Positions 50,855-59,801 of a stretch of 64,000 bases of DNA are shown here, piece by piece. The DNA lies in the NCBI GenBank assembly GCA_964487605.1, contig CAZARU010000012.1:1-64000 (forward strand), in the 5' to 3' direction. Below the pieces are notes generated by a model that was not told the origin of the DNA, did no database searches, and saw nothing but the letters and a program-made list of their open reading frames with translations. A program made the translations under genes and the position numbers. Every line of letters starts with the position of its first letter. Positions within the stretch are counted from its first letter, which is position 1. The DNA is from JAJDAH01 sp964487605. GTDB taxonomy: Bacteria; Myxococcota_A; Polyangia; Polyangiales; Polyangiaceae.

Positions 50855-52303
50855 TCAGTCCTCGTCGACCCACCCGAGCAGCGTACCCAGGACCTCGGCC
50901 TGAAGCGCGAGGGACGGATCTCGGTCGCGGCGCGCCAGCGCCGCGAGGGACGCTGCCTGCCACGCCACGAGCTCGCGCAAGCCGCCGACGCGATCGACGG
51001 CGCTCCCCGCGAACGCGCGTTCGAGGCGGCGCACCATCGCAAGCGCGGACGCGTACGCGATGACGTCCCCGTGGCGTCGATTGGCAAGCACCTCGACGTC
51101 GTCGGAGTAGCGCAGACCCACCGTCGCGCTGGACCGGAACCGGCGGCCGGTGAGCGCGTCGGTGTAGCGCGCCGTGAGCATCAGCTCGTACTCCTCTCCG
51201 GGCACGAAGTCGGGGATCGCGACGCGCAGGATCTCGGTGCGCGCCTCCCCGGCGTAGAGGTCGCCGAGCTCGATGCGATCGTCGTAGAGCGTCATCTCGA
51301 GCTCGCCACCCGATGCCTCCAGGACGCGCGCGGGGGCCGGCGCGCTGGCGACGGTGAGCTCGACGTTGGTGAGCGCGATGTTCCCCGGAGGCGCGACGAG
51401 ATCGCGGACCGCGTCTTCGCGCTCCTCGTCGCCGCGGGCGACGTGGACCTCCTCGCCGAGGGCGTCGAGCGCTGCGCGATCCACACCGTCTGCCGCACCG
51501 ACGGCCACCACTCGAGCGCTGACCGCGCGGAGCGCGCGTGCGGCGCGCGCCACGGCGCCGCGGTCCGTCGCCACGCCGTGCCCATCGCTGACGACCACCA
51601 CGAGGGACCGCCCTCTCTCCGGATCCCCCTGCGCGAGCGCGACGTCGAGGGCACGCGCGAGGCGGCGCGGTGCGCGCGCAGCGCGGGCCTGGTCGAGCGC
51701 GCGGTCGAGGGCGCCCTCCAGGAGCGTGCGGTGCGTTCCGGGAACACGCGGCACGAGCGCGCTCCCGTCGGGGCCGACCAGCGCGACGCGGTCTTCACGG
51801 CCGAGATGATCGAGCAGCGCGTGGACCACGTCGGCGGCCGTCTCGCTGGTGGCGTCGAGCACGACGACCACGGAGACGGCGCTTCGAGGTGCACGACCGG
51901 AGAACGCGCGCGCGGGGACGACCGTGTCGAGCCGCACGAGCAGCTCGCCGCCCCATGACGGCACGAAGGCGTCGCTCGCCCGCGCCACGACGACGATCCC
52001 CCTGCCGGCGATGGCGACGGGCTTCGACGTCTCGGTCATGACCCCGCTCCGCGGAAGGAGGAAGCCGAGCGGCGCGCGCCACGGCTCGCTCGCGCTCCGA
52101 CGAATCGCGCGCGTGGGGCGGTGCGCGCGGTCCACGACCTCGACTCCCGAGGCCGTCAGGACGGCGGCGCCCCGCTGCTCGCTCTCGGTGAAGACGAGCT
52201 GCCCGTCGCGGGTCAGCACCGGGGGCGCGCAGCCCATCGTCACGAGCAACGGCACGGCGGCGAGCCGCGCCGCCACCCGCCGTAGACGCTCTGCCCGGAC
52301 CAC
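50855..52303 (-). CDS. VWA-type lipoprotein
   Basis: 482 residues from the GTG at 52303. The leader ends in LLVTMGC (lipobox, Cys25). A VWA-like domain follows with SVVVVLDATSETAAD (DxSxS-like MIDAS variant: DATSE) and further blocks SLVVVVSDGHGVATD. Metal-binding is thus plausible but the first MIDAS Ser is replaced by Ala. Later the protein resembles the C-terminal part of bacterial VWA/YfbK proteins (GELEMTLYDDRIELGDLYAGE, then YELMLTARY). An ATG at 52390 is an alternative, but it lies next to a terminator-like structure and would give an over-long leader. Probably outer-membrane or periplasmic. Confidence 0.78.
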   Translation of the reverse strand: MVRAERLRRVAARLAAVPLLVTMGCAPPVLTRDGQLVFTESEQRGAAVLTASGVEVVDRAHRPTRAIRRSASEPWRAPLGFLLPRSGVMTETSKPVAIAGRGIVVVARASDAFVPSWGGELLVRLDTVVPARAFSGRAPRSAVSVVVVLDATSETAADVVHALLDHLGREDRVALVGPDGSALVPRVPGTHRTLLEGALDRALDQARAARAPRRLARALDVALAQGDPERGRSLVVVVSDGHGVATDRGAVARAARALRAVSARVVAVGAADGVDRAALDALGEEVHVARGDEEREDAVRDLVAPPGNIALTNVELTVASAPAPARVLEASGGELEMTLYDDRIELGDLYAGEARTEILRVAIPDFVPGEEYELMLTARYTDALTGRRFRSSATVGLRYSDDVEVLANRRHGDVIAYASALAMVRRLERAFAGSAVDRVGGLRELVAWQAASLAALARRDRDPSLALQAEVLGTLLGWVDED

Positions 52304-52344
52304 ACCAGGGGCCCGAGCAGGACTCGTGCCCACCCCGCCCCACC

Positions 52345-52386
52345 AAAAAAACCCCTGGTTCCCGCGCTGATCCCGCGATCCGAGGG
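52345..52386 (-). terminator. Candidate intrinsic terminator
   Basis: On the minus strand a stem CCCT(C)GG / CCAGGG (one bulged base) with a loop of about 21 bases, itself able to form a small CGCG stem, is followed by a guanine and a run of seven T. It would end transcription of the TerB-like and Cys-rich genes, and lies just upstream of the VWA gene. Confidence 0.4.
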
Positions 52387-52445
52387 ACATCGCCCCGCCG
52401 GCGCGTGAACGGCGGTCCGCGGCACCAACGTCACGGGTGGAGCGG

Positions 52446-52874
52446 TCACCCGTCGCGCTCGATGGGGTGGCCCGGGCAGCACTCGGACGGGGCGCGGGAC
52501 TCGCACGTCTCGGCACGGCGGACCCGCCAGCGCCGCGGCACGCAGCGGCCCACGCAGCTCTGGATGGCCACGCCGCACTGCTCGTTCTTCGTGAAGTCGT
52601 ACCCCTGATCACACACCTCGGCGGTGTCGCCGCTCTCCGGACCCTGGCAGCAGCTGCTCGGCTCGCACACCGAGCACGTGCAGAGCGCCGAGTGCGTGAT
52701 GCTCGACCCCGGCTTGGGCGGCGGCCGCCCGCTGAAGCGGATCAGCGGCTCGGGCTCACTCGCGCCGCAGGACGCGACGAGGAGGGCCACGACCACGGCG
52801 CCGAGTACGCGAGCCACGGCGGTTCGACACGGGCATCCCGCGCCCGTTGGGTGCGTCGGAACGCGCCCCGACAC
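52446..52874 (-). CDS. Small Cys-rich lipoprotein
   Basis: 142 residues from the GTG at 52874 (GTG at 52817 is an alternative). The leader ends in LLVASC (lipobox). The mature part has about a dozen Cys, including CTCSVCEPSSCC, CDQGYDF, CGVAIQSCVGRC and SECCPG, typical of the small Cys-rich myxobacterial lipoproteins. The start lies two bases after the stop of the TerB-like gene, suggesting coupling. Function unknown; metal binding or disulfide-stabilised structure is possible. Confidence 0.68.
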   Translation of the reverse strand: MSGRVPTHPTGAGCPCRTAVARVLGAVVVALLVASCGASEPEPLIRFSGRPPPKPGSSITHSALCTCSVCEPSSCCQGPESGDTAEVCDQGYDFTKNEQCGVAIQSCVGRCVPRRWRVRRAETCESRAPSECCPGHPIERDG

Positions 52875-52876
52875 GC

Positions 52877-53503
52877 CTACACCGCAGCCAGCGCCATCCG
52901 GAGCGACGCGGCGACCTGGGCCACGACGAGCTGCACTTCACCCTCGGAGCTGTCGAAGCGCGCACCCAGGTCGAGGAGCGCGCCGCGCTCGGCATCCCCG
53001 AGGCGCCCGTCGGCGAGCGCGACCAGCGCCGCAAAGCTGAGCGCCTCTTCCCGCTCCATGAAGTCGGTGAACGTCGCCGCCACGGCCGTGAGGCGCGCCT
53101 CGCGCCCCTCGGCCCGGAGCGCCTCGGCGATGTCCGCGAACTGCCCCGCGAGCGACGCCGGATCCACGGCGTCACCGGTGGCGTGCGCCACCAGATGCGC
53201 CAGCGCCTCGCGCTCGCCGTCGTCCAGGCCGTCGGCCGACGCCACCAGGAACGACAGCTCGAGGATCGACGCGAAGTAGCGCGCGGCGCGCGAGTCCTCT
53301 TCGCTCTCGGCGCCAGCGCGCAGCTTGTCCGCCGCAGGGAGCCGCCCGGAGAGACTGCGCGGTCCCACCGACGGCGCGGCCACGTCCGCCGCCTGGCGCT
53401 CGACGGCGACGCGCACCGCGGCGCGGAGCTGCTCGGGAGTGGAAGCGGGGAGTTCGATCACGCCTTCGCCATCTCGATCACCATCTCCAGGCTCACTTGC
53501 CAT
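52877..53503 (-). CDS. TerB-like helical-bundle protein
   Basis: 208 residues from the ATG at 53503, which has GGAAG at good spacing (an ATG at 53530 is the alternative). Two similar helical segments are visible: FLVASADGLDDGEREAL (about 83-100) and FAALVALADGRLGDAERGAL (about 155-180), each with the acidic DGxxxxxE pattern of the TerB/YebE fold. The N terminus is acidic and disordered. TerB proteins occur in metal-stress and phage-defence contexts, but no other ter genes are here. It is translated just ahead of the Cys-rich lipoprotein. Confidence 0.6.
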   Translation of the reverse strand: MASEPGDGDRDGEGVIELPASTPEQLRAAVRVAVERQAADVAAPSVGPRSLSGRLPAADKLRAGAESEEDSRAARYFASILELSFLVASADGLDDGEREALAHLVAHATGDAVDPASLAGQFADIAEALRAEGREARLTAVAATFTDFMEREEALSFAALVALADGRLGDAERGALLDLGARFDSSEGEVQLVVAQVAASLRMALAAV

Positions 53504-53573
53504 CGGGACTTCCGAGGACGGCTCGAGCATCGCACCTGGCGCAGCGAGAGTGCAACACCGCGAGCTTCGGTGT

Positions 53574-54095
53574 ATGGGAACGCCGATGAGCGCGCTCCCC
53601 GCACCGGCTCTCGACGTCCTGCGGAGCTACCGGACGTGCGAGTTCTCGACGCTGGCGAAGGACGGCACTCCGATCACCTGGCCCGTCTGCGCTCGGTACC
53701 TGGAGGACGGCCGCTTCCTGCTGACGACCTCGATCGGGTTGCCGCAGAAGGCCTTCAACATTCGCCGAAACCCGAGGGTGAGCCTCCTGTTCTCCGACCC
53801 CACCGGGAGCGGTGTGAAGGAGCCGGGCATGGTCCTCGTCCAGGGCACGGCGACCGCCGAGGATCGCATCGTGACGGACATGGCGTCGCTGCCCGAACTC
53901 GAGACGTACTTCCTGGAGAACATCTTCGGGCGGCAGCCGCAGGGGAAGATGATGAGCTCGTGGATCGGGAAACTGCTGATGCCGATGTACTACATGCGAC
54001 TGCTCATCTACGTGACGCCGACACGCTGGCGCTGGTGGTCGACGCTCGACGCCTCCGCCGAGCCGACGGAGCTTCAGGCGGACCATGTGGGCTGA
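53574..54095 (+). CDS. Pyridoxamine-phosphate-oxidase-like (FMN split-barrel) protein
   Basis: 173 residues from the ATG at 53574 (53586 is also possible). It has the family's FSTLAKDGTPITWPV near the N terminus, then FLLTTSIG, KAFNIRRNPRVSLLFSDP and VLVQGTATAEDR, which together match the PPOX/F420-type split-barrel superfamily. The cofactor (FMN, F420 or haem) cannot be read directly. Its stop overlaps the next gene by 11 bases, which suggests two related subunits or domains. Confidence 0.8.
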   Translation: MGTPMSALPAPALDVLRSYRTCEFSTLAKDGTPITWPVCARYLEDGRFLLTTSIGLPQKAFNIRRNPRVSLLFSDPTGSGVKEPGMVLVQGTATAEDRIVTDMASLPELETYFLENIFGRQPQGKMMSSWIGKLLMPMYYMRLLIYVTPTRWRWWSTLDASAEPTELQADHVG

Positions 54096-54516
54096 GGCAG
54101 CGAAGGCGCTGGCGGCGTTTCCGACGGGCGTGCTCAACGCGATCGACGCCGAGGGCTCCCCGGTGAGCGTCCGTCAGGCGTCGCTCGCGTACGACGCGCA
54201 GTCCGGCAGGATGCCGGTGACGATCCCCGCCGCGCTCGACGTTCGGGAGGGCCCGGCGAGCGTCCTCTGCCACTACCACGACGAGAAGCTGTGGAATCAG
54301 AAGGTCGTCCTGGTGCGAGGACGCGTGGAACGGACGGGGGAGCGGTGGACCTTCGTGACGACGTCGTTCACCCCACCTTCCATGTGGCAGATGCTGAAGG
54401 GGACGCGACGCGCGACCCGAAGCTACCTGGAGAAGCGAGGCCTGGAGATGCCGCGCGTGGACTTCGACGTCGTGAGCGAGATGTGGAAGCGCGTGAAGGA
54501 CGTGACGAAGGGGTAA
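54085..54516 (+). CDS. Split-barrel-like partner of the PPOX protein
   Basis: 143 residues. It has AAKALAAFPTGVLNAIDAEGSP, like the start of a PPOX domain, then SVLCHYHDEKLWNQKVVLVRGRVERTGERW, also PPOX-like, and a helical C terminus. The two overlapping genes may form a heterodimeric or tandem flavin-binding unit, or be one protein split in two. A split by mutation is unlikely because both halves carry a separate PPOX-like start. Confidence in the fold is moderate. Confidence 0.6.
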   Translation: MWAEAAKALAAFPTGVLNAIDAEGSPVSVRQASLAYDAQSGRMPVTIPAALDVREGPASVLCHYHDEKLWNQKVVLVRGRVERTGERWTFVTTSFTPPSMWQMLKGTRRATRSYLEKRGLEMPRVDFDVVSEMWKRVKDVTKG

Positions 54517-54577
54517 GCGTGCTCGGCGTCGTACTTCGCGCCGCGCGGGCAGCGCCACTCCGCTGACTGGGCGACCG

Positions 54578-55591
54578 TCACGGCAGGTTCGGGGCGCCCG
54601 GCGTCAGGTTCGCGGTCAGCTTCCAGTCCGCGTCGTCGTTCTTCGTGTCCGTGCCGTTCGGGAGCCGCGCGAGGGAACGCTCGCTCGAGTCCGGATCGCT
54701 CGCCGTGGCGGGCGTGCCGTCCACCAGGTTCAGGGTCACGCCGTCGACGTTCGCGGCGAAGATGCCACCCTCGTAGCTCAGCGCATCGACGACGGTCTTC
54801 TTCACCGTGTCGTAGATGGCCACGCCCTCGGGGGCGCCGTTCTGCATCGTCACGGTGAGCGGGATCACGATCGCGCCGGCGTCCGCGACGACGACCGCCG
54901 GCATCGCCGCGACGAGGTACTGCCCGGCGCCCAGGGTGCCGGACAGCGGGATCCGGCCGTACTCGCTCCCGTTCAGTCCGTTGACGAAGAGCAGCGCCAG
55001 GCCCGCGAGATCGACGTCCGCCGCCGTCGGGTTGAAGATCTCGACGAACTCGCGCGTGTCGGTGCTCGGCTGATCGTAGTCCACCTCGTTCAGCAGCAGC
55101 CCGAGCGGTGCGCCGGCGTCCACCGTCGCGTCCACCGAAGCGTCCACGCCGCCCGTGCCGCCCACGCCGCCCGAAGCGGACGCGCCCGCGGCACCGCTCG
55201 CCCCGGCGGAGGCATCGGCACCGCCCTGTGCGGCGGCACCGCCCTGTCCCGCCACGCTCGTACCGCCGTCGCCCGACGCGCCGCCGTCGCCTGCGGAGGC
55301 GCTCGCGCCGCCGAGACCGCCGCCACCGCCGGCTCCCGCGACTCCGCCTTCGGCGCTCGTTCCGCCAGCGCCACCTGCCGCGCTCGCTCCGCCGGTCCCG
55401 CCCACTGCCCCGGCTCCCGACGTGCCTCCGGCCCCGCCCGCAGTCGCGCCCGCCGCACCCGACGCCGCGTCGCGCCTGCCGCTGAACTCGTCCGCCGGAA
55501 CGAACTCGTGATCCGGGAACCCGCAGGCCCAGGCCACGAGCCCCGCGCCCGCGAGCGCCGCGGCGCGCCGCTCAGAACCGAAGCGTCGCAT
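54578..55591 (-). CDS. Lipoprotein with Gly-rich linker and lamin-tail domain
   Basis: 337 residues. A signal peptide ends at a lipobox-like AWAC (Cys23). After FPDHEFVPADEF a long Gly/Ala/Ser linker (about 40-165) leads to a C-terminal LTD: LLNEVDYDQPSTDTREFVEIFNP, then LALLFVNGLNG and SLARLPNGTDTKNDDADWKL. In bacteria the LTD is common in exported proteins and may bind surfaces or anchor other domains. It belongs to the same linker class as the lipoprotein at 37305. Its start overlaps the 3' end of the next gene upstream by 20 bases. Confidence 0.83.
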   Translation of the reverse strand: MRRFGSERRAAALAGAGLVAWACGFPDHEFVPADEFSGRRDAASGAAGATAGGAGGTSGAGAVGGTGGASAAGGAGGTSAEGGVAGAGGGGGLGGASASAGDGGASGDGGTSVAGQGGAAAQGGADASAGASGAAGASASGGVGGTGGVDASVDATVDAGAPLGLLLNEVDYDQPSTDTREFVEIFNPTAADVDLAGLALLFVNGLNGSEYGRIPLSGTLGAGQYLVAAMPAVVVADAGAIVIPLTVTMQNGAPEGVAIYDTVKKTVVDALSYEGGIFAANVDGVTLNLVDGTPATASDPDSSERSLARLPNGTDTKNDDADWKLTANLTPGAPNLP

Positions 55592-56570
55592 CTGCCCCCG
55601 CGAAGCCCGCTCCGCCGCGCGCCCGCACGGAGACGCCCTCCTGCTTCGAGCCTCCGACGACGAAGAGCGTGACGCCCGCCACGACTCCGACGACGCCGAC
55701 GCCGAGCGACACGTCCCGGATCAAGGCCTGGCGCTCTCCGCGAGCCTGCACGTCCTCGACCGTGTCGGGGCAGACGCGGTCGCGACACGCGAGGTCCAGC
55801 TCGTCCTCGGCCTCACTGGCCTGCCCGTGGAACACGCCCGCGACCACGAACCCCGCCGCCCCCACGCCCAGCGCGATCCACGGCCACGGGGAAGCGCCGC
55901 CCGACACGCGCGCGTCGGGTGCGCCGGGACGCGCATCCTCGTCCGCCACCGCCGCGGCATCGTCCTCACCGGTCGCGCTCTCGGGCTGCAGGTCGGGCGG
56001 AACGTCGAGGATCACCTGCTGCGTCTCCCCCTCCTTCACGTAGAGCGTGCGCTGAAACGTGCGGCGATCAGGCAGGACGACGCGCACGCGATGCGGCCCG
56101 GGATCGACGTGAACGGGCTTGCCAATCTGCGCGTGCCCGAGCACGACGCCGTCGAGCTCGAGGGTGGCAGCGTCCGTCCCCTCGCCTCGCTCGACGATGA
56201 GCTTCGGGATGCGGGCCTCGAGCGTCTCGAGCGCGGCCTCGATCTCGGGAAGCACGTCCAGGGCCTTCTCGGTTGCACGGGCCTCGTGCTCGGCCAGTCG
56301 ATAACCGCCGAGCGCCTCGTTCAAGCGGCCCAGGTGCTCCTTGCACCGCGCCACGTGGTAGCGCACCTGCGGCGTCATCTTGATGCGGGCGACGTCCTCG
56401 AACGTCGCGAGCGCGCCCGCCCACTGTCCGGCAGCCTCCTGCTCGAGCCCCTGGTTGTAGAGCGTGCGCGCTCGATCGAGGTCGGCCGTCGTCGTTCCCT
56501 GGGCGCATGCGGGCGCCGGTGCGCTTGCGAACAGCGCCGCTGCGAGCGGCAGCGCACACAGTACCCTCAC
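55572..56570 (-). CDS. TPR-PEGA exported protein
   Basis: 332 residues, GTG start overlapping the stop of the acyl-CoA ligase gene (GTGA). A signal peptide (ending near PACAQ) precedes a TPR-like pair (LYNQGLEQEAAGQWAGALATFE and YHVARCKEHLGRLNEALGGY), a PEGA-type beta region (ERGEGTDAATLELDGVVLG, VDPGPHRVRVVLPDRR) and two C-terminal hydrophobic helices. Proteins of this layout are abundant in Polyangia and of unknown role, perhaps in the envelope. The order ligase-TPR-PEGA-LTD lipoprotein forms one minus-strand run. Confidence 0.83.
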   Translation of the reverse strand: MRVLCALPLAAALFASAPAPACAQGTTTADLDRARTLYNQGLEQEAAGQWAGALATFEDVARIKMTPQVRYHVARCKEHLGRLNEALGGYRLAEHEARATEKALDVLPEIEAALETLEARIPKLIVERGEGTDAATLELDGVVLGHAQIGKPVHVDPGPHRVRVVLPDRRTFQRTLYVKEGETQQVILDVPPDLQPESATGEDDAAAVADEDARPGAPDARVSGGASPWPWIALGVGAAGFVVAGVFHGQASEAEDELDLACRDRVCPDTVEDVQARGERQALIRDVSLGVGVVGVVAGVTLFVVGGSKQEGVSVRARGGAGFAGADATLRF

Positions 56571-58525
56571 CCGCGGTACATCTCCGAGATCACGTCCGCG
56601 TACTTCTGCTCGATGAACTTCCGGCGCACCTTCAAGGTCGGCGTCAGCTCACCCTCATCGCGATCGAGGCGCTTCTCGAGGATCCGGAACTTCTTCACGG
56701 CCTCGACGCTGTTGAGCTGCTTGTTGGTCGCCTCCACCTCGTCGGCGATGAGCTTCTTCACGTCGTCGCTCCGGGCGAGATCGGCGTAGGCGCCGAACTG
56801 CACCCGGTTGGCCTGCGCCCACTCCACGAGGTTGTCCTCGTCCAGGATGATGAGCGCCGCGATGAACTTCCGCCGCTCGCCGATGACCACGGCATCGTGG
56901 ATGTAGGGGCTGAGGCGCAGCTTCGCCTCCACGTACTGCGGCGCGACGTTCTTGCCGCCCGCCGTGATGATCAGGTCCTTCTTGCGATCCGTGATGCGCA
57001 GGAACCCGCGCTCGTCCACCTCGCCCACGTCGCCCGTGTGCAGCCAGCCGTCCGCGCTGATGGTCTCGGCGGTGGCCTCGGGCTGCCGAAAATAGCCCAT
57101 CATCACGCCGGGGCCGCGCGCGAGGATCTCGCCGTCGTCCGCGATGCGCAGCTCGAGGCCGCCCACGACCTTGCCCACGGTCCCGGGCGAGGCGAAGCCC
57201 GCAGGCACCACCGTGATGATCGCCGTGCTCTCGGTCTGGCCGTAGCCTTCGACGAGCGGGATCCCGAGCGCCTGGAAGTAGCGGATGACGTCGGGCGAGA
57301 TGGGCGCAGCGCCCGAGAGGGCGAAGCGCGTACGATCGAAGCCGAGCAGCTTGCGCAGCTCGCGCAGCACCAGCGCGTCGGCCAGGGCGTGCTGCGCCCG
57401 GAGCACACCCGGCGCGCCACCATCGCCGGCTTCCCCGCGGGCGGCCGCGGCGTGGCGGTGCTCCAGCATGCGCTTGCCGACGCCGACGGCCCACGCGTAG
57501 GCGCGGCGCTTGCCCCACGTGGCGTCCCTCATCCTGAGTTCGATGGTGTTGTAGAGCTTCTCCCAGATCCGCGGCACGGCGAAGAACACGTGGGGCCGCA
57601 CCTCGGCGAGGTTCTCGCGGACGGTGTCCAGGTTCTCGGCGAAGTTCACCGTGGTGCCGTGCATCACCTGGTTGAAGACGGTGATGGTGCGCTCGGCCAC
57701 GTGGCAGAGCGGCAGGAAGCTGATGTACTCGTCGTCGGGCTCGGGCGTCATGACGTCGTCCACGGCCGTCACGCACCAGGCCATGTTCGCGTGACTGAGC
57801 ATCACGCCCTTGGGCGGACCGGTCGTGCCCGACGTGTAGACCAGGATGGCGAGATCCTCGGGCTGAATGGCGGCGAGCCGCTCCTCCACGCGCTCGCCCT
57901 CGGCGGCGAGCAGGGCCTCGTTCTCCGCGAGGAACGCGTCGAAGAACACGACGTCCGGATCGTCGAAGTGTCGCAGTCCCTCGTCGTCGTAGACGATGAT
58001 CTTCGCCAGCGGGACCTTCTTCCGGATCTCGAGCGCCTTGTCGAGCTGCTCCTCGTTCTCGACGAAGAAGACCTTCGCCCCGCTGTGCTCCACGATGTAC
58101 TCGACCTGATCGCTCGCGCTCGTGGTGTAGAGGGCAACGGTGACGCCACCGGCGCTGAGGATGCCCAGGTCCGTGAAGAGCCACTCCGCGCGGTTCTCGC
58201 TGATGAGCGCGACGCGATCCCCGGAAGACACCCCCAGGCGAATGAGCCCGAGGGCGACCGCCCGCACCGCGCGCTCGTAGTCCTTCCAGCGCAGCTCTTC
58301 CCAGAGGCCGAGCTCCTTGCGCCGGATGGCGACGCGTTCGGGATGCGCGCGGCACCGCTCGAAGAACGACCCCGTCAGCGTCTTGCCGACCTCGCGCGCC
58401 TGCTTCACGCGCAGCGCCTCCCGCTGCTCGAAATCGGGATCGACGAAGGTGGGCGCGGCGCCGTCGGTTTCGCGCTCGGCTTGGGGCTCGCGCTCGCGCA
58501 CGGCGGGGCTCTGCTGAAGCTCCAT
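56567..58525 (-). CDS. Long-chain fatty-acid--CoA ligase (AMP-forming)
   Basis: 652 residues, ANL superfamily. ATP/AMP signature ILVYTSGTTGPPKGVMLSH, then SGAAPISPDVIRYF, GYGQTESTAII and TGDVGEVDERGFLRITDRKKDLI with the final acid-base lysine region GGKNVAPQYVE. It activates fatty acids to acyl-CoA via acyl-adenylate; FadD15-like eukaryote-type ligases have this length. The ATG at 58525 gives a polar N terminus with no signal peptide. It is translationally coupled with the TPR-PEGA gene. With the acyl-CoA dehydrogenase at 28474 it could serve beta-oxidation. Confidence 0.95.
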   Translation of the reverse strand: MELQQSPAVREREPQAERETDGAAPTFVDPDFEQREALRVKQAREVGKTLTGSFFERCRAHPERVAIRRKELGLWEELRWKDYERAVRAVALGLIRLGVSSGDRVALISENRAEWLFTDLGILSAGGVTVALYTTSASDQVEYIVEHSGAKVFFVENEEQLDKALEIRKKVPLAKIIVYDDEGLRHFDDPDVVFFDAFLAENEALLAAEGERVEERLAAIQPEDLAILVYTSGTTGPPKGVMLSHANMAWCVTAVDDVMTPEPDDEYISFLPLCHVAERTITVFNQVMHGTTVNFAENLDTVRENLAEVRPHVFFAVPRIWEKLYNTIELRMRDATWGKRRAYAWAVGVGKRMLEHRHAAAARGEAGDGGAPGVLRAQHALADALVLRELRKLLGFDRTRFALSGAAPISPDVIRYFQALGIPLVEGYGQTESTAIITVVPAGFASPGTVGKVVGGLELRIADDGEILARGPGVMMGYFRQPEATAETISADGWLHTGDVGEVDERGFLRITDRKKDLIITAGGKNVAPQYVEAKLRLSPYIHDAVVIGERRKFIAALIILDEDNLVEWAQANRVQFGAYADLARSDDVKKLIADEVEATNKQLNSVEAVKKFRILEKRLDRDEGELTPTLKVRRKFIEQKYADVISEMYRG

Positions 58526-58578
58526 CGGACGCCGAGTATACCCGGATCGGGCGAGGGAGCGCTCGAGGATCGGCTACT

Positions 58579-59607
58579 TCATGGCGGTTCGCGCGCCAGC
58601 GACGCCCACCGGACGTCCCACACGCATCGGGCGCCGGAGCGGGCGCGGCAGGTGCCGTGCTGCACGACGGGCTCGCGCGCGCCGACCTCCTCGAGGAGCG
58701 CGCGCGCCCACCCGGTGATCGTGCAGCAGTGGAGCCACGCAGGGTCGCCGACTCCCTCGACCTCGATGGTCAGCGCGTGACGGTCGATCTCGACGACGCG
58801 CATCGCCCCCTGATCGTTGAACTGACGCCACAGGCTCGCCACGCGCTCCATGAGGAAACTGGGACGCACGGCGAACTCCGGCTGCCGCAGCAGCGCGCCC
58901 CGCGTGTTGGTGCGGGCGAGCGCGGCGCCGATGGTCTGGGCAGTCGAACCGGAGCCGTCGCCGAGCTGTTCCTCCACGACGCCGAGCAGCGCGACGAACT
59001 CCGCGACCGGGTGCCAGTTGATGCCGATGCCCGTCGCGTGGCGCTGCCGCACGCCGTCGCTGCACGCGGCGAGGACCCGCCGCAGGGCGTCGGCTCCGTA
59101 CGTCACCTCGATCCAGCGCGTCGCGCCGAGCAGACCGTGGAGCTTGGTGCACATGCGTCCCGCGCTCTCTGGCGGCTCTGCCACGGGTACGGTGGCGCGC
59201 CGAGCGGGTGGGTCGGGCCGCGGCGTGCGCGCCGTCGTCGTGGTCGCGTCGGGGGGGAGCTGCTCGACGAGCGTGCCCCCGCGAATGACGTCGTAGAAGG
59301 TGAGGCCGGCGACGAGCTCCATGGCAATCCAGTGGACGTCGTCGTCCACGCCGCTATCGAGAGTGCGGACCACGTTGGGGTGGGCGAGCAGCGAGCTGAG
59401 GCGTGCCTCTCGAGCGAACGCTCGACGCGCGCTCGCGTCCGTGTCCACGTTCTTGAGCAGCTTCACGGCCACCGGGCGCTGCGCTCCGCCCCCGTCGAGT
59501 TCCGCGTGATAGACGCTTCCCATGCCGCCACTGCCGATGAGCCGGAGCAAGCGGTACCCCCCGACGCGCCGCGGAGCAGTCGGGTCTTCGCCTGGCACCT
59601 TGCCCAT
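58579..59607 (-). CDS. Kinase N-lobe-only protein fused to a V4R-like domain
   Basis: 342 residues from the ATG at 59607. Residues about 17-110 are a good kinase N-lobe: LIGSGGMGSVY (23-33), VAVKLL with Lys49, the alpha-C Glu67 (AREARLSS), and the hinge WIAMELVAG. Then the kinase stops: there is no HRD, DFG or APE region. A Pro/Thr-rich linker (115-148) leads to a different domain (about 150-340), similar in pattern to Myxococcus paralogue families (TIGR02265-like) and to V4R domains, with CCTITGWARALLEEVG and HGTCRARSGARCVWDVRW. It could be an ATP sensor or pseudokinase scaffold. No frameshift is visible, and the kinase C-lobe is not found nearby. The longer frame to 59709 has an unlikely Arg-rich leader. 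Confidence 0.8.
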   Translation of the reverse strand: MGKVPGEDPTAPRRVGGYRLLRLIGSGGMGSVYHAELDGGGAQRPVAVKLLKNVDTDASARRAFAREARLSSLLAHPNVVRTLDSGVDDDVHWIAMELVAGLTFYDVIRGGTLVEQLPPDATTTTARTPRPDPPARRATVPVAEPPESAGRMCTKLHGLLGATRWIEVTYGADALRRVLAACSDGVRQRHATGIGINWHPVAEFVALLGVVEEQLGDGSGSTAQTIGAALARTNTRGALLRQPEFAVRPSFLMERVASLWRQFNDQGAMRVVEIDRHALTIEVEGVGDPAWLHCCTITGWARALLEEVGAREPVVQHGTCRARSGARCVWDVRWASLAREPP

Positions 59608-59801
59608 CGAGCCAGAGTCTATTCTCGGGCGCCCGATCGCGGAAAGCCGTCTACGGATCCACGCGCCGCGCCACGGTGGCGCCAGATCTGGAACGTGCGC
59701 CACGGCCATGCCGAGAAGATCGACGGCGCGGATGCGTGCTCGTCAACGACCGCGGGTGCCCCGGCCTTCTTGCGCGCCGCGACACCAGCTGCCACCGGGC
59801 C

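Noticed and set aside
55108..55511. Pro/Arg-rich plus-strand frames opposite the lamin-tail lipoprotein
   Set aside because: Complement of the Gly/Ala linker; no start signal or domain.
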